64,000 nucleotides of DNA from the NCBI RefSeq assembly GCF_035917675.1, contig NZ_CP109104.1, positions 8,804,001-8,868,000 on the forward strand, read 5' to 3'. Both the position numbers and the translations under genes were made by a program. Origin of the DNA: Streptomyces sp. NBC_01775 (GTDB lineage Bacteria > Actinomycetota > Actinomycetes > Streptomycetales > Streptomycetaceae). Positions 7,083 through 15,770 of this stretch are shown piece after piece (within the stretch, counting starts at the first letter, position 1; each line of letters begins with the position of its first letter). The notes below the pieces were generated by a model. It had not been told where the DNA came from and ran no database searches. It was given only the letters and a program-made list of their open reading frames with translations.

Positions 7083-8003
7083 TCAGCGCCGCGGGCGGGT
7101 AGCCGTCCGCGCGGCGGAGGCGTCGACGCGGGCCGAGGAAGCGGGTGCCGCGCTCGGCCGGGGCCGGGGGTGCGTCGTGCGGATACGGGCGGCCTGGGCA
7201 CGCCTGGCGCCGGGCTCGCTGTGCGCGGCGCGGTGGAGGGCGGCGGTGACGGCCGCGTGCTTGGCATCCAGCGGGGTGGGAGCGCCCGTTCGCGGCTGGG
7301 CTCGGGCGGTGACCGGTTCGAGGCGGACGAGGTGCTCGACGTCCCGGTGGATCATGTGGCGCTCGCGCACGATGGGAGTGGGGTCGTTCAGCGCGGTGGC
7401 GGTGGCGGCGATGAGGTGGCTGGGGGTGTCGGAGCTGAAGGTCGCCTCGGCCCGGGTGAGGTACCCCTCCGGCCCGGCCCACAGCACCACGGTTTCGTCC
7501 TCGCGGCCGTAGCTGCGGGTGTCGATCCAGGCCCCGGCCTGCCCATCGGGCGCCTGCAGTTCCACCGTGCCGGGCTCGGAGGTTTCCAGCCTCTCCCACC
7601 CCGCGTCGAGCAGGGGGGCGACGTTGTCGTCCCAGTAGATCGACGGCCGTGCCAGGAAGTGTTCCGCGTCCGGTTCCCAGTCCCGCGCCAGCGCACTGGT
7701 GAAACCGGCGGTGATCTCCGGTGGAAAGTTCTGGTTGAAGAGGGCCGTCCAGCGGACGGGGCCGACGGCGTCCTCGGCTGCGGTGACTTTGACGGGGTCG
7801 TAGTCGTCGCCGAACCAGCCGATCCTGATCCGGCCGTCAGGGCTGGTGTGCAGAAGTTGGCAGAGATTGTCGTCGTCGGGGTCGTGGCGGGGCCAATGGC
7901 TGACCGGGGTGAAAGCAGGATCACCGGAGAAGCCCATTCCGGCGAGGTAGCGCGGGGTGACTCGGTACTCGCGCCAGCGCTCGTCCTCTGGCTGATCAGA
8001 CAT
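7083..8003 (-). CDS. DUF317 domain protein, tandem form
   Basis: 306 residues from ATG 8003 (GGAA upstream). DUF317 unit 1 covers about residues 12-110 (VTPRYLAGMGFSGDP, SPDGRIRIGWFGDD, WTALFNQNFPPEITAGFTSA). Unit 2 covers about 120-215 (NVAPLLDAGWERLE, APDGQAGAWID, AEATFSSDTPSHLIAATATA). The C-terminal 80 residues are a basic disordered tail with RRAQAARIRTTHPRP. Read-through of the frame upstream into the next gene is a high-GC artefact. Confidence 0.78.
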   Translation of the reverse strand: MSDQPEDERWREYRVTPRYLAGMGFSGDPAFTPVSHWPRHDPDDDNLCQLLHTSPDGRIRIGWFGDDYDPVKVTAAEDAVGPVRWTALFNQNFPPEITAGFTSALARDWEPDAEHFLARPSIYWDDNVAPLLDAGWERLETSEPGTVELQAPDGQAGAWIDTRSYGREDETVVLWAGPEGYLTRAEATFSSDTPSHLIAATATALNDPTPIVRERHMIHRDVEHLVRLEPVTARAQPRTGAPTPLDAKHAAVTAALHRAAHSEPGARRAQAARIRTTHPRPRPSAAPASSARVDASAARTATRPRR

Positions 8004-8031
8004 GAAAGGCGTTCCGTTTCGAAGAAGCCGG

Positions 8032-8496
8032 TCACCGCACGCGCCGCGGACGCTGTTGCGGCGCGGAGGCGTCCGGGGCCGGTGCGGCAGGTTCGGTACG
8101 GCGGTCGAAGGCGTGGGCGGAGCGGGAACGGGCGGCGTGGGCCCGGCGCACGTGCGGGTCGCCATCCGTGTGCTGGTGTTCGCGTTGCAGGCGCCGGGCT
8201 GCGGCGTTGTAGGCGGCGTGGTCCTGCCGTTCGCCGACGGACAGCAGGTAGATCTCCCGCTTGTGCTGGGAGGAGGCGGGGGCGTCGCGGTACTGGATGA
8301 CCATCCGCCACCTGGTCTGCGGGTCGACGTAGACCTTGTGGCAGCCCGCCAGCTCCCGCTGGAGCGCGGCTCCGCGTTCGTTGCCGTGCACCAGGTGCTG
8401 CAGCTCCAGCAGCGCCAGGTCCCGGATCTTCTCCGGCACATCGCGCAGATCGGCGAGAGCTTCGGGGTGCGCGGCGAAGGCGTAGCGGGCGCTCAC
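8032..8496 (-). CDS. RelE/ParE-like toxin-fold protein with C-terminal extension
   Basis: 154 residues from GTG 8496, overlapping the upstream stop as GTGA. Residues 1-95 resemble actinobacterial RelE/ParE proteins: a helical N-terminus (AFAAHPEALADLRDVPEKIR), then strands with RWRMVIQYRD and IYLLSVGERQDHAAYNAAAR. The last motif matches the 'AVGRRxxxxVYxxAxRR' end of RelE-type toxins. About 55 further residues form a basic tail with RRAHAARSRSAHAF. No partner antitoxin is evident directly next to it. If it is a toxin relative, it may have been recruited as a structural or regulatory subunit of the element. Confidence 0.55.
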   Translation of the reverse strand: MSARYAFAAHPEALADLRDVPEKIRDLALLELQHLVHGNERGAALQRELAGCHKVYVDPQTRWRMVIQYRDAPASSQHKREIYLLSVGERQDHAAYNAAARRLQREHQHTDGDPHVRRAHAARSRSAHAFDRRTEPAAPAPDASAPQQRPRRVR

Positions 8497-9290
8497 GAGA
8501 GCCCCCTGGAACGGGCAAGACCCGTATCGGGCGCCGCAGTGACCCCCGGCAAGGGCAGCTGGGTGCTGGCCGTGGCGCTGGTAGTGGTCCGGATGAGGGC
8601 TGCGGCGGCCCGACGGTCGACGGTGTTGCTCGCGGGCGCGGGCGCGGGCGCGGGCGTGGGGGCCAGGGGCAGCGGCGTGTCCCGGTCCCGCAGCCATGCG
8701 TCGGCCGCCTCCGCGCCGGCGAACGCCCCCTCGCGCACCGTGTACGTGGCGAGGGACGGGGAGGTCTCTTCCAGGAAGAGCCGGTAGGGCCGCTCGGCCG
8801 AGTCGGGATGGCCGTCGTGGACGAGGGCACTGACCTCGACGCCCTCGTTGAAGCTGCAGGGGTTGTGCGTGTAGTGGTCCAGCAGCGTGTACCGGCCGCC
8901 CAGATTGGCGCGCAGCATGTCCTCCAGCCGGGAGGTGAGCCCATCGGTCGGGCGCGGGCCGGGCGCGGCGCCCAGCTCGATCGCATCGGGCGGACAGCCA
9001 CGGGAGATGAGCCAGTTCTGCGTGATCGGCACGGTGGGCTGCCGGATGTGTTCGAAGGCGAAGGTGCCCTCGAACAGATCACGCTGCACGCGCATCCCGA
9101 CGTACTCGGCCGTACCGGGAACGCCCCAGACGGCAGTGCTGTCGTAGAGCAGCAGAAAGGTATTGCCCTTGGTGTGGTGCGAGGCCAGCTCGGTGTACAT
9201 GTCGTCGGAGAGCGTCGCGGTGTGGAAGTCCTCCTCGACGAGGTCGGAGGCCGGTTCCAAGCCGTCGATCCGGTAGTCCGGGCCCGTCAC
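8493..9290 (-). CDS. Hypothetical protein of the element operon
   Basis: 265 residues from GTG 9290, overlapping the preceding stop (GTGA). The first 200 residues look globular (DYRIDGLEPASDLVEEDFHT, NTFLLLYDSTAVWGVPGTAE, LEDMLRANLGGRYTLLDHYT). They are followed by a Pro/Ala linker of PAPAPAPA type and the tail RRAAAALIRTTTSATAS. I do not recognise the fold. Both flanking genes overlap it by 4 bp, so it is translated as part of a coupled block with the DUF4913 gene and the RelE-like gene. Confidence 0.65.
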   Translation of the reverse strand: MTGPDYRIDGLEPASDLVEEDFHTATLSDDMYTELASHHTKGNTFLLLYDSTAVWGVPGTAEYVGMRVQRDLFEGTFAFEHIRQPTVPITQNWLISRGCPPDAIELGAAPGPRPTDGLTSRLEDMLRANLGGRYTLLDHYTHNPCSFNEGVEVSALVHDGHPDSAERPYRLFLEETSPSLATYTVREGAFAGAEAADAWLRDRDTPLPLAPTPAPAPAPASNTVDRRAAAALIRTTTSATASTQLPLPGVTAAPDTGLARSRGLS

Positions 9291-9886
9291 GCCGCCACCT
9301 CGTACTCCGCCGGATCCGGGGCAGCCAGCAGCCGGTGGTTCGGGCGAGACGGGCTGGTGGTGCACGCGCTGAACGGTCCGTCCGGTGCACGCAGTTGCAT
9401 CAGCCCGGGGTCGAGGTGGTCGCGGTGCCACAGGGAGGGCCCGGCGAGCCCGGCCTCGGCATCGGTGAACTGCTGCCAGGCCAGCCACAGCGCATGCAGC
9501 CGGGCAACCGCCTCGGGGTGCTCGGTCCACTGCTGACACCAGGGGCGGGTGGAGGTGATCTCGCGGCCGTAGACCGGCAGCAGCAGGTCCTCCACCCACA
9601 CCTTCAGCGCCGCCAGCTCCTCGCCATACGCCTGGCCGGCCATCGCCAGAATGAACACGGAAGACGCCTCGCCCGGGCCAGCCTCGCTGCTTGGAGTTGT
9701 AACGGCTCCCCGGCCGGGCCCTCCCGCCTCGTCGGCGGGCGGCGACGGCTGCTCGTCGGTGAGACGGGCGAGGGTCTCGCCCTGCTTGCGGGTCTCGGCG
9801 ACCAGGCCACTGACCGTGGAGACGAGGTCGTCCAGGTTGTGGTCCGGTATCCGCACCGGCTCGTTCTCGTGGGCGGACTCCAACAT
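9287..9886 (-). CDS. DUF4913 domain protein
   Basis: 199 residues from ATG 9886 with AAGGGG upstream. The N-terminal 70 residues include a short helix (LDDLVSTVSGLVAETRKQGE) and a Pro/Ala linker. Residues about 95-175 have the DUF4913 pattern: WVEDLLLPVYGRE, then RPWCQQWTEHPEAVARLHAL, then LWHRDHLDPGLMQL. The family is confined to actinobacterial plasmids and integrated elements and its function is unknown. It overlaps the next gene by GTGA. Confidence 0.82.
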   Translation of the reverse strand: MLESAHENEPVRIPDHNLDDLVSTVSGLVAETRKQGETLARLTDEQPSPPADEAGGPGRGAVTTPSSEAGPGEASSVFILAMAGQAYGEELAALKVWVEDLLLPVYGREITSTRPWCQQWTEHPEAVARLHALWLAWQQFTDAEAGLAGPSLWHRDHLDPGLMQLRAPDGPFSACTTSPSRPNHRLLAAPDPAEYEVAA

Positions 9887-9980
9887 CGAAATCCCCTTCG
9901 TCGCTCGGGTGTTGGAGCGTCGAGGATCCGCAGAACGACCGGTTTGGCCCGGCCGGGAAACCAGGTGTAGAAGGGGCGGC

Positions 9981-11160
9981 TCACCCACCCGCGCGATGAC
10001 GGCAGACGGTCGCGGGCGGTGTGAGGAGCCGCACCCCCTTGAGGGCCTGCTGCGGCACGACACCGTTGCCCAGCGCCGTGAGTTGGGCGGGACGCCCCAG
10101 CCCGGGAGTGGCGGTCACCCAGCCGTCCTCCAGGCCCTGCATCCACTCCACGAACCGTGGCGAGAGGCGCCCCGCGTCGTCGGTCGGCGCCGGTGCCGGT
10201 CGGGTGAGGCTCTCCCACCGGGCGATGGCGTCGCTGTACCGCCCCCACTCCTGCGGGCCTTCTTCGTTAGTGCCGAGGTATCGAAGAGGGCGGGGGCCGG
10301 GTTCGCCGGAAGACGGGCTGCGGTCGCTCGGCTGCTCAGTTGCGCTGCCGCCGAGGGGAGCGTCAGGTCGCCGTTGCCGTGGCGTTGGCGGGGCGAGCCC
10401 TTGATGCCGTCGGATGCCTTCGGGGTCGGCAGCAGCCACTCGACCTCGTCCGCGAGGTTCGGACCGTGCCCCCCTTCCTTCCGTTTCGCCGGGTGCTGGC
10501 TGCCGCCGTTGGAAGCGATGTTGCTGGTCGGCGTCTTCAGCAACGGCCCCTCGTCGCCAGGCGACCAGGAAAAGCCGCTCCCTTCGGTGCGGGGCGCCGA
10601 CGTCGGAGGCGCGTAGCACGCACCAGCGCGCATCACGCCCGAGGTCGGCCAGGGTTCCGAGTACGGCACCGAGTGCCCGCACAGCAGGCCGGCCTGTGCC
10701 GTCTCCCAGACACCACGGGCACAGTTCCAGGTCGCCAGCGGCAGCGGCGGGTGAGGTGAGGAGTCCTCGTACGTTTTCGATCACCACCAGGCAGGGGTCG
10801 AGGGAGTCGATGGCGCGCACGACGTGGTGCCACAGCCCTGAGCGGTTTCCTTCCAGCAGGCCGGCACGGCGCCCGGCGACCGAGACGTCTTTGACAGGGG
10901 AAACCCGCCGTCAGGACGCACACCTCCGGCGCGTCCGCCCAGTCGACGGTGGTGATGTCGCCGAGGTTGGGCACGCGGGGCCAGTGCCGGGCCAGGACGC
11001 GGCAGGCGCCGGGGTCGGTCTCGGTGTGCCAGGCGAGGGTGCCGCCCAGGGCGGCCTGGACTCCCAGGTCCAGGCCGCCGTAGCCGGAACACAAACTCCC
11101 GATCAGCAGACCGGAGTTGCCGGACGCCGGGTCATCGCCCACGTATGGGCCCGGGTACAT
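9981..11160 (-). pseudogene. C5-cytosine DNA methyltransferase, frameshifted
   Basis: Two frames together give one C5 methyltransferase of about 390 residues. The first part (from ATG 11160) has motif I (GSLCSGYGGLDLG) and the catalytic GFPCQ of motif IV. Right after that glutamine the frame must move +1 at an A-run (10892-10890) to continue as DVSVAGRRAGLLEGNRSGLW. Motif VI (ENVRGLL), motif VIII (RRERLFLVAW) and the C-terminal TALGNGVVPQQA follow in the second frame. The gene is truncated if the extra A is real. No restriction partner is adjacent, so an orphan, anti-restriction role for the element is likely. It overlaps the 206-aa gene by 29 bp. Confidence 0.85.
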
Positions 11161-11752
11161 GCGAGGGCTGCTGGGCGGAAGCCTCGGCAGGTGCTTCCGC
11201 TTCGGCCGACGCCTGGTCGCGAGCGTGGTCGGCTTGCGCGGACCGGGCGCGGGCTGCCCGGGAGACGGACGATGCTTCCGCGCCTTCCAGGAGGGCGGCG
11301 CCGTTCGTCATGGACGCGTGCGCGGAGGAGAGGCCGTCGCGGGTGTCGGCGATGTGCTGCCGGGCGAGAGCGAACGCCGCCTGCCGCCCGTCGCGCAGGG
11401 CCGCGTGCTCGGGGGTGGTGCGGGAGTGGGCGTGCAGGAAGCCGAGCTGGCGGTAGGCGGCTCCGTAATGGCCCACGGCTTCGCTGAGGTGTCCGGCTGC
11501 CCTGGCCCAGGTGCCGACGACGGCGTCGAGGCCGGGGTCGGGCTGGCCGTCTGAGGAGCGGACGCGCACTTCCGCCGAGAGGTCCTGCACGAGGGAGGCG
11601 AGGTCGGCCAGAAGAATGGAGGCGTTGGTCAGTTCGGGGAGGTCCTCCGGAGCGCGGGGAAGGGGGAACTCGTCGCGCTTGCGGCTCAGTTCCTCGGCCT
11701 GACGCAGCATGTGCTGCCGCTCGGTCTCCGCCTGATGATCGTGGTCGTTCAT
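11132..11752 (-). CDS. Helical hypothetical protein
   Basis: 206 residues from ATG 11752 with GGAG upstream. It is mainly helical: QAETERQHMLRQAEELSRKR, then LTNASILLADLASLVQDLSA and WARAAGHLSEAVGHYGAAYR. The Ala/Glu-rich tail contains SVSRAARARSAQADHARDQ. It may be a coiled-coil or bundle protein. No family is recognised. It belongs to the leftward operon between the DnaB-N-like gene and the methyltransferase. Confidence 0.6.
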   Translation of the reverse strand: MNDHDHQAETERQHMLRQAEELSRKRDEFPLPRAPEDLPELTNASILLADLASLVQDLSAEVRVRSSDGQPDPGLDAVVGTWARAAGHLSEAVGHYGAAYRQLGFLHAHSRTTPEHAALRDGRQAAFALARQHIADTRDGLSSAHASMTNGAALLEGAEASSVSRAARARSAQADHARDQASAEAEAPAEASAQQPSHVPGPIRGR

Positions 11753-11893
11753 GGAGCAACTCCTGCGGGTGTGTTGAAGGTGTGGACGGGGCGGCGGCGG
11801 ATCTGGGCTTGAGCGCGTTCGGGCGGAGATGCGCCGGGGTCATGGCGTCCGCGCGATGGGACTGCTCGGGTTCAGTGCGCGCGGCTGCGTCGG

Positions 11894-13081
11894 TCATAGG
11901 GGGCTCCTGCGGGGATGGTGGGCAGCGGGGGAAGTAGAGGGCGTGGCCGCGCTCGGAGGCGCCTTGTTCTCGGCGCGGGGCCCGGTGCTGCGAGCCCGCG
12001 CGGCGGCGGCACGAGCCGCGGGCGGCAGGCGCGACGGGGCAGTTGCGGCCTGCTCGGGCTCGGGGCCGGCACCGGCTACCGCCCGGCGTCGGAGGACCTC
12101 GTCGAGCGGGACGAGGGCATGGAGGGCGTGGCTGATGAGCTGGCCTGGCGCGAGGGAGGTGTCGTCGGTCAGGGCAGCGACCTGCCGTGCGGAGGTGGTG
12201 GCGGTACGCAGGAGCGAGGAGTCGAGGACCTGCTCTCCGAAGTGTTCGGCCGAGCCTGCGACGGGAACGTGGCAGATGCGGCGTACGCGCTCGGCATCGA
12301 GTGAGCCATCCGTGAGGGCCCCTCGGCGCTGGCACTCCCACAGCACCGTCAGCTCGTCCACCGGCTCGTCCCGGTGCCGCAGCGCCCCCAGCGCCCGGTA
12401 GACCTGCCCGTGGCCAGGGCCGGCGAAGTCACCGGGGCGGAGCCAGTCGGTCATCCGGGAGAGCTGCTCGGGGTGGGCGGTGAGCGCGCCGAGCAGGAAC
12501 TCCTCCTCGGCCAGGACCCGCTCGGCAACCTGCCCCGCCGGAGCCGTGGCTGTCGGTCCGGCGACGGCGGTGTTCGGCTCCACGGGCCGGGGTTCGAAGC
12601 CCCAGCGTCGGCCGAGGTCGTCGAGTACGTCGTGCAGGACCTGGGCGTGGTGCAGGGTCTCGGCGGCGCCGTTGCCGCGGGCGGTGTCGGCGCGGGCGGC
12701 CTGGTGCAGGCGGATCGCGTGCTGGGCGACGCTGCGGTGGATAGCCCCTTCCAGCACCATCCGCCCGTAGACCGGCGCGTGCGCGGGGCGCGGACAGGCG
12801 GAGGCCAGCGAGTGGACGTAGGCGGTGGTGACGCCACGCGTACGGGTACTTGCCTCCTCGCGGATGTCGTTGGGCCAGGCAAGGGGGACCTGTGCGTCGG
12901 GCGGGAGCTTCGTCGCCGGGTGGCCGCCTTCGCGGAGGGTGAGCATCGCGGCGTAGAGCGCGGAGTGCGCGGGCCGGTAGAAGTGCTCGGGGCGCAGCCA
13001 GCCGGAGATGCGGCCGAGCTGGCGCGGCTCCAGCAGCACCGCGCCCAGGACGGCCTGCTCGGCCTGCATCAGCGGCGTCAC
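11894..13081 (-). CDS. Tandem DnaB N-terminal-domain protein without helicase domain
   Basis: 395 residues from GTG 13081 (GTGA overlap with the upstream gene). Residues 5-165 match the DnaB N-terminal helical domain (QAEQAVLGAVLLEPRQLGRI, LRPEHFYRPAHSALYAAMLT). Residues about 190-330 repeat it (AEEEFLLGALTAHPEQLSRM, LRPGDFAGPGHGQVYRALGA). There is no RecA-like ATPase domain. The last 60 residues are a disordered tail with RAAAARARSTGPR. DnaB-N domains bind primase and drive hexamer formation. A double copy without a motor suggests an adaptor or inhibitor of host replisome loading, but that is inference. Confidence 0.75.
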   Translation of the reverse strand: MTPLMQAEQAVLGAVLLEPRQLGRISGWLRPEHFYRPAHSALYAAMLTLREGGHPATKLPPDAQVPLAWPNDIREEASTRTRGVTTAYVHSLASACPRPAHAPVYGRMVLEGAIHRSVAQHAIRLHQAARADTARGNGAAETLHHAQVLHDVLDDLGRRWGFEPRPVEPNTAVAGPTATAPAGQVAERVLAEEEFLLGALTAHPEQLSRMTDWLRPGDFAGPGHGQVYRALGALRHRDEPVDELTVLWECQRRGALTDGSLDAERVRRICHVPVAGSAEHFGEQVLDSSLLRTATTSARQVAALTDDTSLAPGQLISHALHALVPLDEVLRRRAVAGAGPEPEQAATAPSRLPPAARAAAARARSTGPRAENKAPPSAATPSTSPAAHHPRRSPL

Positions 13082-13308
13082 CCCAGCCCCCGGTCGGACT
13101 CATCGCGCCCGAGCTGGGCGACGGCGCGGTTCGCGGCATCCATGTCGGCCGCCAGCAGGTCCAGCTCCCGGGCGAGTGAGGGCTCGTCGGCGGGGACGGC
13201 GCCGCTGGGGGTGACCAGCCACCAGCGCTCGTTACGGCGTACGGCGGGGGTGTCGGCCAGCCGCTCGGCGGGACGGAGGGTGGCCCAGGTGGGTTCGGGG
13301 CGGTTCAT
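13078..13308 (-). CDS. Small hypothetical protein (76 aa)
   Basis: Start ATG 13308 behind GAGGTG. The reading is RPEPTWATLRPAERLADTPA followed by NERWWLVTPSGAVPA and a helix LARELDLLAADMDAANRAVA. It overlaps the DnaB-N-like gene by GTGA, so the two are probably co-translated. No family is recognised. The segment 13309-13395 upstream holds only a short overlapping open frame I do not support. Confidence 0.6.
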   Translation of the reverse strand: MNRPEPTWATLRPAERLADTPAVRRNERWWLVTPSGAVPADEPSLARELDLLAADMDAANRAVAQLGRDESDRGLG

Positions 13309-13395
13309 CGGGCACCTCGACGGGCGGAGAGGGCGTACGGAAGGGCGTGGTGAGGCCCACCCGTCTCGTCGGGGTGCTGCTGCGCGGTACGGCGC

Positions 13396-15192
13396 TCATG
13401 CGGCCGGCCCGTACTGGTCGCGGCCGGGCCGGCCTTTGGCCAGGGCGCGCGTGGTGATGGCGGCGGTGGCCTGCTTCGAGGCGGCGCCGAGTCGGTCGGC
13501 GTCCGGCTCGCGGTACCAGGGCTTGAGGTCCAGCAACGCCGGGCGGATCCCGGTCGCCAGCAACAGCGCACTGCCCTTGGGCAGGGCGCGGATCGCGTCG
13601 GGCGGGAGCACGCGTTCTTGCCGCATGGAGACGGAGGAGGAGTGGCCGGAGTCGCTGCTGGAGACGGAGAGGGTCTGCACGTCGTGGTCGCCCGCGAGGC
13701 GGGAGAGCTTGTCGGCGAAGTCCGCGTCATCGATGCCGGAGCCGATGAGCTTGATCGTCGCCGCCGACCACAGGGCGTCCATCCCCACCTCGCCCCACAC
13801 CCGCTGGCCCTGCCGGTAGGACTGCAGGATCGTGATCGGGATGACCCCACGGCTGCCCAGGTGGGAGTACAGGTCGGGCAGATCCTGGATCTTGCACACG
13901 TTCGCCGCCTCATCCAGGATCGCCAGCAGGGGCGGGTCGAGGCGTCCGCCGTCGCGTTCGGCCTGGATGACGGCCGCCCGCATCACCGCATCAGCAGCGG
14001 CGGCGATGATCGCCGACGCGGAGGCGCCGCCGTCCTTGGAGAGCAGGTAGAGCGTGTCGCGGCTGGAGGAGAACTCCTCCGGCTTGAACTCCCGCAGCTT
14101 CGAGGCGTGCCGGGGCGGGGTGACCCAGGCGGCAATGCGCGGGTCGAGCAGGCAGCTCGCGTACTGCCGCGCGTTCTCGAAGATGCCATCGCGCGTCTCC
14201 ACGGCTCCGGCGACGGTGCCCTGGAGCTGGGCGGCAACGGCGTCCATGCCGGCATCGGTGAGCAGGTCGATCGGGGTCCGGTCGGCGGGCGAGGCGAGCC
14301 AGGCGGTCACCTCGGTCACCGGCCGCCTGCCCCGCGCCGCCGCGAGGAAGAGCGCGGTGAGGGTGTTTGCGGCGGCCGTCGACCAGAAGTCCCCAGCGCT
14401 GGACTCATCGATCGAGGCGGTGACGAAGTGCTGCGCCAGACGGCGAGCCCCGGTCAGGTCGTGGGCGTCGGAGAGGATGTCCCACCACATCGTCTGCTCG
14501 GCGTGCGCGATCTGCTGCGGATCCAGCGTCCACACTGTTCCCACCTGGGCGCGCTCGTCGAGCGTCGTGGTGAACGCATCGCTCGCCGCCTTGTTGGACG
14601 TCAACAGCACCGCGCCCGGTGCGCGCAGGATCGCGGGTATCGCGAGGCCGGAGGTCTTGCCCGAGCGGGGCGCCATGATGGCCAGGAGGACGTCCTCCCA
14701 GGAGGAGCGGACCTCCGCCGAGCCGGGCTTCAGCGAGCCGAGCAGCACCCCGCGATCATCGGGAGCGATGTCCGCCGGCTTGGTGCCGGTGAGGCTGGGG
14801 CGCAGGCCACTCGCCTTGGTGGCGGCCTTCTTCGCCAGGAGGTCACCCAGATCGCGATGGTCAGCGAGACCCTGCTTGTTGGGGCGGAAGCGCAGCCACA
14901 GCTTCGCGCCGACGACAGAGACCGTGAGCAGGAGTACGGCGGGGATGGCGTAACAGCCAGTGAGCAGGGCGGGCCGGTCGAGATGCGGCCACAGGGTCTC
15001 GGGGTGGAAGAGGGCCTGGATGGGTTCGAGCGGGGCCCACGGGCCGGAGCCGAAGGCGGAGTTGGTGAGGTTGCCGAACAGCCAGGTCAGGCTGCCGCCG
15101 CCGATACCGAGGGCGGCGACGCCGAGCAGGAGATAGAGCAGGACGTCCGTACCGGTGGTGGTCGAGGGCGTCCTGGTACGCGCATCAGACAA
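13396..15192 (-). CDS. VirD4/TraG-type coupling ATPase of the transfer system
   Basis: 598 residues, probably starting at TTG 15192 (GGAT upstream). Two membrane helices lie in the first 105 residues (VLLYLLLGVAALGIGGGSLT and ALLTGCYAIPAVLLLTVSVV). The motor domain follows: Walker A-like APRSGKTSGL at about residue 175, Walker B-like LLAILDEAANV at about 425, and QSYRQGQRVWG in the sensor region. T4CP proteins recruit DNA-protein substrates to the secretion channel. There is no FtsK-like gamma domain, so it is not a TraB-type dsDNA translocase. It is surrounded by VirB4-, VirB6- and VirB8-like genes. Confidence 0.88.
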   Translation of the reverse strand: MSDARTRTPSTTTGTDVLLYLLLGVAALGIGGGSLTWLFGNLTNSAFGSGPWAPLEPIQALFHPETLWPHLDRPALLTGCYAIPAVLLLTVSVVGAKLWLRFRPNKQGLADHRDLGDLLAKKAATKASGLRPSLTGTKPADIAPDDRGVLLGSLKPGSAEVRSSWEDVLLAIMAPRSGKTSGLAIPAILRAPGAVLLTSNKAASDAFTTTLDERAQVGTVWTLDPQQIAHAEQTMWWDILSDAHDLTGARRLAQHFVTASIDESSAGDFWSTAAANTLTALFLAAARGRRPVTEVTAWLASPADRTPIDLLTDAGMDAVAAQLQGTVAGAVETRDGIFENARQYASCLLDPRIAAWVTPPRHASKLREFKPEEFSSSRDTLYLLSKDGGASASAIIAAAADAVMRAAVIQAERDGGRLDPPLLAILDEAANVCKIQDLPDLYSHLGSRGVIPITILQSYRQGQRVWGEVGMDALWSAATIKLIGSGIDDADFADKLSRLAGDHDVQTLSVSSSDSGHSSSVSMRQERVLPPDAIRALPKGSALLLATGIRPALLDLKPWYREPDADRLGAASKQATAAITTRALAKGRPGRDQYGPAA

Positions 15193-15275
15193 GACGAGAT
15201 CCAGGAGCGTGCGGGAACGGTGAGGGAGGCGCGGAGGGGGAGGAAGGCTCTGGAGGTGGTCACGGGGGTGGGCTC

Positions 15276-15755
15276 CTAGCAGTGGTGGCGGGGCTGCGGG
15301 GCGTGCTCGGGACGGACCTGCGCGGCGGGCGGCCCCGGTACGGCGGAGGTGGGGCTCGCGGGGCCGGGACGTTGCGGGGCCGTGGCGTAGTAGCGGGCGA
15401 CCTGGGCCTGCCAGCGCGGCTCCGGGGGCGGGCCGAGCGCCCGCATCTGGTCACTGGCGCCGTGCAGCTCGTCGCTGAGATCGGTGAGCGTGGCGGCGGC
15501 GTCCTCGAACCGGCAGGCGAGCTCGAACCCCTCGTCGACCCCGGAGGACCGAGCTTCTTCGGCGGCGGCTTCGAAGAACTGGCCGAGCCTGGCGAGCACG
15601 CCGTCGGATTCGTCCAGCACGTGCTCGGTCTCCTCGGCGGCCTGGTCGTAGGTCTCGGCGCCGGTGAGCCGGTCGGTGAGATGGAGGATCTGGTGGCCGT
15701 AGGTGTGCTTGCCTTCCGGGTCGGTGGGCGTACGCGTCGGGGGGTTGAGTGGCAC
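15276..15755 (-). CDS. Hypothetical helical protein
   Basis: 159 residues from GTG 15755 with AGGGAA upstream. The centre is acidic and helical (AETYDQAAEETEHVLDESDG, FEDAAATLTDLSDELHGASD). The end is a Pro/Ala tail preceded by RWQAQVARYYATAPQR. It lies between the coupling ATPase gene and a frameshifted gene. No known family. The similar coiled, acidic composition suggests it could be a chaperone or partner of an operon protein; this is unproven. Confidence 0.55.
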   Translation of the reverse strand: MPLNPPTRTPTDPEGKHTYGHQILHLTDRLTGAETYDQAAEETEHVLDESDGVLARLGQFFEAAAEEARSSGVDEGFELACRFEDAAATLTDLSDELHGASDQMRALGPPPEPRWQAQVARYYATAPQRPGPASPTSAVPGPPAAQVRPEHAPQPRHHC

Positions 15756-15770
15756 GGGGGTTCCCTGGGG

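Noticed and set aside
11103..11897. Leftward reading frame from ATG 11897 (MTDAAARTEPEQ…) with a good GGAG and ATGA overlap
   Set aside because: The start looks real, but the frame then runs across the supported 206-aa gene in another frame and becomes Arg/Pro-only. It may be a short gene with a lost stop; not supported as it stands.
13305..13399. Small overlapping frame starting ATG 13399 directly at the coupling-ATPase stop
   Set aside because: It has the overlap pattern but no recognisable protein character, and it collides with the 76-aa gene.
12374..15279. Long plus-strand open frames opposite the DnaB-N-like and coupling-ATPase genes
   Set aside because: They are antisense shadows caused by high GC at third positions: Arg/Gly/Val-rich, no motifs, no start signals.
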